Source: JBKPNX01 sp046732855
GTDB taxonomy: Bacteria; Pseudomonadota; Alphaproteobacteria; Geminicoccales; Geminicoccaceae
Length of the DNA stretch: 9,311 nt
Assembly: GCA_046732855.1 (NCBI GenBank)
Contig: JBKPNX010000135.1
Location: 1 to 9,311 of the forward strand
Direction of reading: 5' to 3'
A program made the position numbers and the translations under genes. The notes under the pieces are model-generated. The model made no database searches. It was given only the letters and a program-made list of their open reading frames with translations, and was not told where the DNA came from. Of the stretch, positions 4,391 through 9,311 are shown one piece after another; position 1 is the first letter of the stretch, and the number at the start of each line of letters is the position of its first letter.

Positions 4391-6895
4391 CTATCGTTTG
4401 ATCAGCGACACCGCATCGAGCGTCAGCGTGCCGGTCGTGGCGCCGGTCCAGCCGAGGACCGCCTCGATCGAGTCGTAGCTCGCGGTGGTGGTCAGCTCGC
4501 AGGCGGCCGGGGTTTCCTTGAAGTCGGCGGAGGGGAAGGCGAAGCTGCAGGTGGTGGTATCCGCGATCGCGCCGCCTGCAGCCGAGCGCAGCGTGACGTC
4601 CATGGCCTCGCCGGGAGTGAGCCCGGCCCCCTGCGCGGGGAACGTCAAGGCGTAGGTGTCGCCCGCGCCGCCCGCGGCGGCGATCGTCTGGCTCAAGGCC
4701 TCGAGTGCGTTATTCGCCTGGAGTATCGCCACGAACCGGCCGTTCGGCGTCGCCGCGGCGAGGCGGCCGTCGCCGCCGCCGCTGGCGTCAAGCGTCCAGT
4801 CGCGCGCCGGGTCGAGCGGCTCCTCGAAGCCGGGATTGGCGAGCAGGCCCTGCAGCTCGACCGCCCCGCTGTCACAGGCAAAATCGCTGTCGCCGTCGCC
4901 GTCGTAGAACCGGGTCAGGCCACGCTGGTCCTTGCCGTTGGCTTCGCGGTTGCAAGTCCGGAACTGCCCGGCGTCGACCGCGGGCGAGCTCGGCAGGAGA
5001 TCGTGGGTCAGGGTCGGGCCGCCGAAGCTGTTGAGCGCAGCGAGACCCAGATCGGCCATCGACTGCTGGTCGGACGCTCTGGTGAATGCGCAGCTCGTGC
5101 CGCTCTCGAGATTGCCGCCGCTGCTCGTGAGGCTCGCCGCGCCGGTGACCGCGCAGTCGGCGCCGCTTGTCTGCGCGCCGACGAGGCTGTTGCCCGTCTT
5201 GAGCACCGGCTGGGAGCGGTCCTCGACGAGCTGGATGCCCCCATTGGTATTGGCGGTCACGGTGGCATTGTGCAGGAGGACGGTGGTCGCGTCGGGGGAG
5301 ATCGGCCGGCCGGCGACGTGGATGCCGCCGCCCGCGACACCGGCGGTGTTGCCGCTGATCGTGACGTTGGTGAGCTTGACCGTGTTGCTCTCCTGGATCG
5401 CGCCGTCGACGGCGACCGCGCCACCGAAGCCATCGGCCGTGTTGTTCGAGAAGGTGCTCAAGGTAATGACGGCCGTGCCGGTCTCCTGGAACAGGCCGCC
5501 GCCCAGATCGGCATTGTTGTGGTCGAGGCTGGTATTCCGGATCGTGACCGTGTCGCCGTCCTGATAAAAGCCGCCGCCATGGGCCTGGTCATGCGTGGCG
5601 CTCGCGTCGTTGCCGGTGATAGTCGAACGGGTGAGCAGGAGCGGCGCCGTCGCGTCCTCCTGCACGAAGGCAATGCCGCCGCCCTGTGGGTTATAGCCGG
5701 TGATCGCATTTTCCTCGATGCGCAGGCGGTCGGCCGTGGTCGCGGCATCGAACACGTAGAGGCCGCCGCCGCGCGCGACCCCGTCGGACGCCGTTGTCGG
5801 GCCGGCGCCGCCGGTAGCGCGGTTGTCGGTCACGTCTGAGCGGGAAAGCTCGAGCGGGATCGCGCGCGCATAGAGGCCGCCGCCAAAGGCGTACCCGGCC
5901 GGGCCCGCCGGGCTGTCCGGGCCGTCGGCCACATTGCCGCTCAGCTCGCTGTCCGTGAGCGTCAGGGTGGGGCCGGCCTCGGCGAAGACGCCGCCGCCGA
6001 CCGCCATGCCGCCGGTGCCGCCGCTGGCCACGCCACCTATGGCGGCGTTGGCCGAGAAGGACGAGCGGACGATCCTGGTCTCGGTGCCGAACACGATGAG
6101 CGCGCCGCCGCGGCCATTGCCGCCCCGGGTGACGCCGGCGCCACCGGTCGCGACATTGGTGCTGAGGTTCGACCGCTCGATCACGAGGGAATCGAGGCCG
6201 GTCGCGAAGAGGGCGCCGCCGTCGGCCATGGCGCCGGAAAACCCGGCCGCGAGCGCGGCGCCGCCGGTGGCGCGGTTGAACCCCAACGAGCTGTCCCTGA
6301 TGATGAGCGTCCCGGCGACCGCGGTGATCGCCCCGCCCCAGGCGTCGGCAGGCAGTCCCGTCGAGTCGGCGCCCATGGCGGTGCATTCCTGCACGACGCT
6401 GTCGACGATCGTGAGCGACCCGTTGCGCAGAAAGATGCAGCCGCCAGCGCCGGCAAACGGCGTCGGGCCGAAAAAGCTGCCCGAAACCCGGCCGTTCTGC
6501 ATGTACATGCGCGCGATGGTCACCCGGGGCGCATCGCTCGCGGTGCCGATCTCGAGCAGGCGGAACTCCGGCGTGCCTGCGGCGTAATCGCGGGTGATGA
6601 AGCTCGTGAGCGCCGGGTCAGGGCTCGCGATGCGCAGATCCTCGGTGATCACCGGCAGCCCGTTCACGCCGTTGTCGGGCGCGGTCAGGATCGCACCCCC
6701 GGTGACGACGGTATCGTGGCCCGCGCTGCCGGCGCTGCAGCCGCCGACCGCGGCATTGGTGTTCGCGCTCGTGATCGCGTCGACCAGCGAGCAGTTGACG
6801 CCGGTTGTGATGGTCGCCGCGCTGGCGGCGCCGATCGCGGCCGCAGCGCCCCCATAGGCCAAGGCGAGAGCCAGGACGAGCTTCATTCCCGTCAT
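4391..6895 (-). CDS. Secreted parallel beta-helix protein, choice-of-anchor Q type
   Basis: A large exported protein (834 residues from the ATG at 6895), probably cell-surface or extracellular. Residues 1-26 are a signal peptide (MTGMKLVLALALAY, then an Ala/Gly-rich stretch ending AASA). An N-terminal cap carries the family-typical CSLVDAITSANTN (about 35-47). Residues about 150-560 form a right-handed parallel beta-helix of roughly 12 imperfect rungs, 25-37 residues each. Each has a Gly-Gly turn, two short beta strands and an Asn/Ser-rich turn, for example GGGLFQETGTAVITLSTFSN. Around 618-681 lies the choice-of-anchor Q signature: LNSFGGPTLTHDLLPSSPAVDAG, then DQRGLTR, an Asp-rich loop DGDGDSD and CDSGAVE. 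A final region of about 150 residues (683-834), starting LANPGFEEPLDP, looks like a carbohydrate-binding-type beta-sandwich. No LPXTG, PEP-CTERM or autotransporter barrel is seen. A TTG-initiated extension to 6943 is possible, but the ATG at 6895 has a GGGGGGAA 7 bases upstream. Adhesion or polysaccharide binding is likely but unproven. Confidence 0.85.
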   Translation of the reverse strand: MTGMKLVLALALAYGGAAAAIGAASAATITTGVNCSLVDAITSANTNAAVGGCSAGSAGHDTVVTGGAILTAPDNGVNGLPVITEDLRIASPDPALTSFITRDYAAGTPEFRLLEIGTASDAPRVTIARMYMQNGRVSGSFFGPTPFAGAGGCIFLRNGSLTIVDSVVQECTAMGADSTGLPADAWGGAITAVAGTLIIRDSSLGFNRATGGAALAAGFSGAMADGGALFATGLDSLVIERSNLSTNVATGGAGVTRGGNGRGGALIVFGTETRIVRSSFSANAAIGGVASGGTGGMAVGGGVFAEAGPTLTLTDSELSGNVADGPDSPAGPAGYAFGGGLYARAIPLELSRSDVTDNRATGGAGPTTASDGVARGGGLYVFDAATTADRLRIEENAITGYNPQGGGIAFVQEDATAPLLLTRSTITGNDASATHDQAHGGGFYQDGDTVTIRNTSLDHNNADLGGGLFQETGTAVITLSTFSNNTADGFGGAVAVDGAIQESNTVKLTNVTISGNTAGVAGGGIHVAGRPISPDATTVLLHNATVTANTNGGIQLVEDRSQPVLKTGNSLVGAQTSGADCAVTGAASLTSSGGNLESGTSCAFTRASDQQSMADLGLAALNSFGGPTLTHDLLPSSPAVDAGQFRTCNREANGKDQRGLTRFYDGDGDSDFACDSGAVELQGLLANPGFEEPLDPARDWTLDASGGGDGRLAAATPNGRFVAILQANNALEALSQTIAAAGGAGDTYALTFPAQGAGLTPGEAMDVTLRSAAGGAIADTTTCSFAFPSADFKETPAACELTTTASYDSIEAVLGWTGATTGTLTLDAVSLIKR

Positions 6896-6902
6896 TGTCG
6901 CG

Positions 6903-6910
6903 TTCCCCCC
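6903..6910 (-). promoter_or_regulatory. Probable ribosome binding site of the beta-helix gene
   Basis: GGGGGGAA on the minus strand lies 7 bases before the ATG at 6895. It is an imperfect purine-rich Shine-Dalgarno and the best argument for that start over the TTG at 6943 and the ATG at 6886. Confidence 0.5.
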
Positions 6911-7179
6911 GGCGAGCGACCAGATCGCCCGGCTCAGTGCCAATGGCGCGCCCGGGCTTTACCAACCCCGACACCATGGGCAGTTCTAGCGGATCCGGCA
7001 AGCCGGCGCGGACCGGAAGAAGCCCGGAGGTTGCGCCGCGCGCCCGTTGCTAGGCCTTGTGGCCTGAGCCGACATCCTCAGGCAGTACCGCCGGCCGTGT
7101 GGCGTCGCAGTCCGATTCACGGTCAGATCGATCGAGGAGCCCTGGTCGGCGCGGTTTGGCCGCGGACCGAACGGTAGAC

Positions 7180-7212
7180 GCGTCGCCCCGATCCCGCTTG
7201 GATCGCGTCGCC
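7180..7212 (+). promoter_or_regulatory. Hairpin flanked by direct repeats in the chaA leader
   Basis: A perfect 6-bp inverted repeat CGATCC/GGATCG (7189-7194 and 7200-7205) with a 5-base loop is flanked by a direct repeat of GCGTCGCC (7180-7187 and 7205-7212). It ends 22 bases before the chaA ATG. It could be a repressor site or a 5' leader stem affecting translation. There is no match to a named riboswitch or regulator that I can recognise. Confidence 0.3.
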
Positions 7213-7234
7213 GGGCCGACGGGCGGAGACCGCG

Positions 7235-8356
7235 ATGAGACTGAAGGCGCTCGAGCTCGCACGCCTGCTGATCGCATGGGCGACCGTGGTCGCGTTCCTC
7301 ATCTACGGCGAGCTCTGGCTGTCCGAACTCGGATCGATTGTCCGGTCAGCGGCGCTTTTCCTCTGGCTGATTGCCGTCATCGTGTGGTGCGCCTTCGGCG
7401 TGGTCGAGCGGGCTGAGCACCTTGCGGAGCTGCTCGGGGAGCCATTGGGCACACTGATCCTGACGCTCTCGATCGTCACGATCGAGGTCGCGCTGATCGG
7501 CGCCGTGATGCTGACCGCGGAGGCCGCGCCGACGCTCGGGCGAGACACCATGTTCGCGCTCCTGATGATCATCCTGAACGGGGTGGTCGGCCTGGCGCTG
7601 CTGCTCGGCGGTCTGCGGCACCACGAGCAGGATTACAATCTCCAAGGCGCTGCGGCGTATCTCGCTCTGATCGTGCCGCTGTCGGTGATCGCGCTCGTCC
7701 TGCCGGACTTCACGCGGTCCACGCCGGACCAGACGCTATCCGAGGTGCAGGGGTTCTTCTTTGCCCTGTTCACGGTGCTGCTCTACGGCGTGTTTCTCGC
7801 CGTTCAGACCGTTCGCCATCGCGGGTTTTTCGTCGAGCCGGAGCCCGCGGAGGGGACTGCCGGCGCGAGCCCGGGCCTTCCCGAAATGAAGTCGCCCTCG
7901 TTAGTACGAGTCGCGTGGGTCACGTTTTTCCTCATTCTAACGGTGCTGCCGATCGTGCTGCTGGCCAAGCAGCTGGCAAAACTCCTCGACCATGGGATCG
8001 CCGTGCTCGGCGCTCCGGTCGCGCTCGGCGGCGTGCTGATTGCCCTGATCGTGTTCACGCCCGAGGGCATGAGCGCGCTGCGCGCGGCGATCGATAATCA
8101 GCTCCAGCGCGCGGTCAATCTCTGTCTTGGCGCCGCATTGTCCACGATCGGCCTCACGGTTCCGGCCGTGCTGGGCATCGGCCTGATCACCGAGCAGCCG
8201 GTCGTCCTCGGTCTCGATTTCGCCGCGGTGACGCTGCTCGCGCTCACCCTGGTGCTCAGCACGCTCACCTTCAGCGGCGCGCGCACCACCGTGCTCCAGG
8301 GCGCGGTCCATCTCGTGCTGTTCTTCGTCTATCTCGTGCTGATCTTCAGCCCGTGA
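7235..8356 (+). CDS. chaA: ChaA-type calcium(sodium, potassium)/proton antiporter
   Basis: A 373-residue inner-membrane antiporter of the Ca2+:cation antiporter (CaCA) superfamily. In E. coli, ChaA (366 residues) exports Ca2+, Na+ and K+ in exchange for protons, mainly at alkaline pH. The protein is almost entirely hydrophobic, with about 10-11 membrane segments in two inverted halves. The first alpha-repeat is LGEPLGTLILTLSIVTIEVALI (67-88), with the conserved acidic Glu84. The second runs from LIVFTPEGMSALRAAIDNQ (271-289) through QRAVNLCLGAALSTIGLTVP (291-310), with Glu277. These and AAPTLGRDT, LLLGG and YGVFLAVQT closely match E. coli ChaA. A hydrophilic linker (about 195-222) joins the halves, as in ChaA. 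GGAG lies 6 bases before the ATG. The gene stands alone, divergent from the beta-helix gene and convergent with the feruloyl-CoA synthase. The family is certain; ion preference cannot be read from sequence. Confidence 0.94.
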   Translation: MRLKALELARLLIAWATVVAFLIYGELWLSELGSIVRSAALFLWLIAVIVWCAFGVVERAEHLAELLGEPLGTLILTLSIVTIEVALIGAVMLTAEAAPTLGRDTMFALLMIILNGVVGLALLLGGLRHHEQDYNLQGAAAYLALIVPLSVIALVLPDFTRSTPDQTLSEVQGFFFALFTVLLYGVFLAVQTVRHRGFFVEPEPAEGTAGASPGLPEMKSPSLVRVAWVTFFLILTVLPIVLLAKQLAKLLDHGIAVLGAPVALGGVLIALIVFTPEGMSALRAAIDNQLQRAVNLCLGAALSTIGLTVPAVLGIGLITEQPVVLGLDFAAVTLLALTLVLSTLTFSGARTTVLQGAVHLVLFFVYLVLIFSP

Positions 8357-8466
8357 ACGGTCCAGCCGCCGACGCGATCAGCCTACAGAAGCGCTCTGGA
8401 GGGAGGCATTACGACAGTCCAAGCCTGCTGAACGCACCTGCTGCTGCTCAGGCAATCAGCCCGTGG

Positions 8467-8480
8467 CCGCCGTCCGGCGG
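8467..8480. terminator. Weak GC hairpin between convergent chaA and feruloyl-CoA synthase
   Basis: CCGCCG-TC-CGGCGG forms a symmetric GC-rich stem in the 182-base gap between two convergent genes, where a shared terminator would be expected. The loop is very tight (realistically 5 bp with a 4-base loop) and no T-run follows on either strand. This is a low-confidence guess; nothing else is recognised in the gap. Confidence 0.25.
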
Positions 8481-8538
8481 GGTGACGCCGAGGGCGGCGC
8501 GGCGGCGAAGGAAGTCGGCCCAGAAAGCGCCCGGGCGG

Positions 8539-9311
8539 TCAACCGCCAGCCGCCGCGACGATGACCCGAGGCGAATACGGCTTGGCGTAGAGCTCGGCGA
8601 TCAGGTGGGCGCGTTGCCCAAGCACGGCGTGCTGGTTGATCGAGCCCTTGTCGGTGACCTCGTTGGCATCGAGCGAGAGCGGCTCCGCGAGCAGGAGCGC
8701 GCGCGCCACCCGGTTCGAGCTGCCGGTCGATCGCCGGGCGAGGTCGTCGAGACGCTCCCGCAGGCGGCGCCGCAGCGATGCCGAGCGCAGCACGCGCTGG
8801 TCGGAGCCGGCTGCATCGCCGCACAGGCGCCGGCACGCCTCGAGATCGGGCACGAGCAGGACCGTGACCTCGTCCCGGTCGTGGCCGGCGATTACCGCGT
8901 CGCGCAGCAGCGGCACGAACTGCGCGATGATGGTCCGGCGCAGCTCGCCGAGCTGGACCCAGGTCCCGGTCGACAGCTTGAAGTCCTCCGCGATCCGCCC
9001 CTCGAACGCGAAGCCTTGCGCCGGCGCCGCGGGATCGACGAAGCAGAGCGCGTCACCGAGCCGGTAGAAGCCTTCCTCGTCGAACGCCTCGGCGGTCAGC
9101 TCCGGCTGGCGCCAGTAGCCGGAGGTGACGTTCGGCCCTTTGAGGCGGACGTCGAAGCGCCGTCGATCCAACGGCACGAGCTTCAGCTCGATGCCCGGCG
9201 CGGGCAGGCCGACCTCGCCCGCCCGGCTCACCTCCTTGCCGGGCATGAACGCGAACGGCGCCGTCTCGGTCGCGCCGAGCCCGGTCAGCATGAGGATGCG
9301 CTCGCCGGTCG
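8539..9311 (-). CDS. Feruloyl-CoA synthase, C-terminal part (5' end beyond window)
   Basis: About 256 C-terminal residues of an acyl-adenylate-forming enzyme; the start lies past the right edge. Feruloyl-CoA synthase activates ferulate (often also p-coumarate and caffeate) to the CoA thioester with ATP, the first step of CoA-dependent lignin-phenolic breakdown to vanillin. The visible part begins TGERILMLTGLGATETAP, with the adenylation A5 motif (G-A-T-E-T). It continues with GLPAPGIELKLVP, GPNVTSGYWRQPE, YRLGD (A7, Asp at about 9052-9054), GRIAEDFKLSTGTWV (A8), ATP/CoA-domain segments and EVTDKGSINQHAV. The last carries the A10 catalytic lysine, 35 residues before the end of the protein. The combination FKLSTGTWV, GHDRDE, GSSNR and DKGSINQ is specific to the feruloyl-CoA synthase branch rather than general acyl-CoA synthetases. 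Full family length is about 600-630 residues, so roughly 60% is missing. Partner genes (enoyl-CoA hydratase/aldolase, vanillin dehydrogenase) are not in view. It is convergent with chaA. Confidence 0.9.
   Translation of the reverse strand, partial: TGERILMLTGLGATETAPFAFMPGKEVSRAGEVGLPAPGIELKLVPLDRRRFDVRLKGPNVTSGYWRQPELTAEAFDEEGFYRLGDALCFVDPAAPAQGFAFEGRIAEDFKLSTGTWVQLGELRRTIIAQFVPLLRDAVIAGHDRDEVTVLLVPDLEACRRLCGDAAGSDQRVLRSASLRRRLRERLDDLARRSTGSSNRVARALLLAEPLSLDANEVTDKGSINQHAVLGQRAHLIAELYAKPYSPRVIVAAAGG

Larger units (their letters stand above)
6896..7234. other. Divergent intergenic region between the beta-helix gene and chaA
   Basis: The two flanking genes diverge, so both promoters should be here. 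No clear -35/-10 pair is visible. Symmetric elements that could be operators or stems are AGGCC-TTGT-GGCCT (7052-7065) and CGATCC-CGCTT-GGATCG (7189-7205); the latter is described separately. Small open frames crossing the region show no conserved character and look like chance. Confidence 0.55.

Noticed and set aside
4163..5839. A 558-codon open frame on the plus strand
   Set aside because: It lies almost wholly antisense to the beta-helix gene in the same codon register, is rich in Arg, Ala, Gly and Val without domain motifs, and is explained by GC-rich third positions. The minus-strand frame has a signal peptide and a family signature.
1..9311. CRISPR arrays, tRNA/rRNA genes, phage or defence modules
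   Set aside because: No regularly spaced repeats, cloverleaf-forming segments, rRNA-like stretches, integrases, nucleases or toxin-antitoxin pairs were seen on either strand.

Overview
The window is a GC-rich (by eye high-60s percent G+C) bacterial chromosomal fragment. Strong G/C preference at third codon positions keeps antisense frames open, so most long ORFs outside the genes below are shadows. The protein set (ParA-type ATPase, AqpZ, ChaA, SMP-30 lactonase, secreted EF-hand protein, feruloyl-CoA synthase) fits a free-living proteobacterium, most likely an alphaproteobacterium. That placement rests on protein flavour only, as there is no rRNA or marker gene. The first 21 bases are a sequencing-library adapter (Tn5 mosaic end), so the real genome starts at base 22 and the left edge is an assembly end.

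Layout, left to right: adapter (1-21); a solitary ParA/MinD-like ATPase (117-815, +); an aquaporin Z gene split by a single-base frameshift near 1490 (1071-1810, +); a two-gene minus-strand unit in which an SMP-30/gluconolactonase-type protein (2398-3270) is followed, with a 4-base GTGA stop/start overlap, by a GNAT acetyltransferase (1457-2401) whose reading frame runs on into the antisense of aqpZ; about 500 bases without a convincing gene (3271-3774); a small secreted two-EF-hand protein (3775-4179, -); a large secreted parallel beta-helix protein of the choice-of-anchor Q type (4391-6895, -); a 339-base divergent intergenic region; a ChaA-type Ca2+/cation:proton antiporter (7235-8356, +); and the C-terminal part of a feruloyl-CoA synthase (8539-9311, -) that runs off the right edge.

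The genes do not form one pathway. Only the SMP-30/GNAT pair looks translationally coupled. The secreted EF-hand protein, the beta-helix protein with an Asp-rich loop, the Ca2+/H+ antiporter and the metal-dependent SMP-30 protein share a loose calcium theme, but this is inference from proximity. I found no CRISPR array, insertion sequence, tRNA or rRNA. I also found no convincing new multi-gene system. The items most worth checking are the adapter remnant, the aqpZ frameshift, the odd 3' end of the GNAT frame and the architecture of the beta-helix protein.
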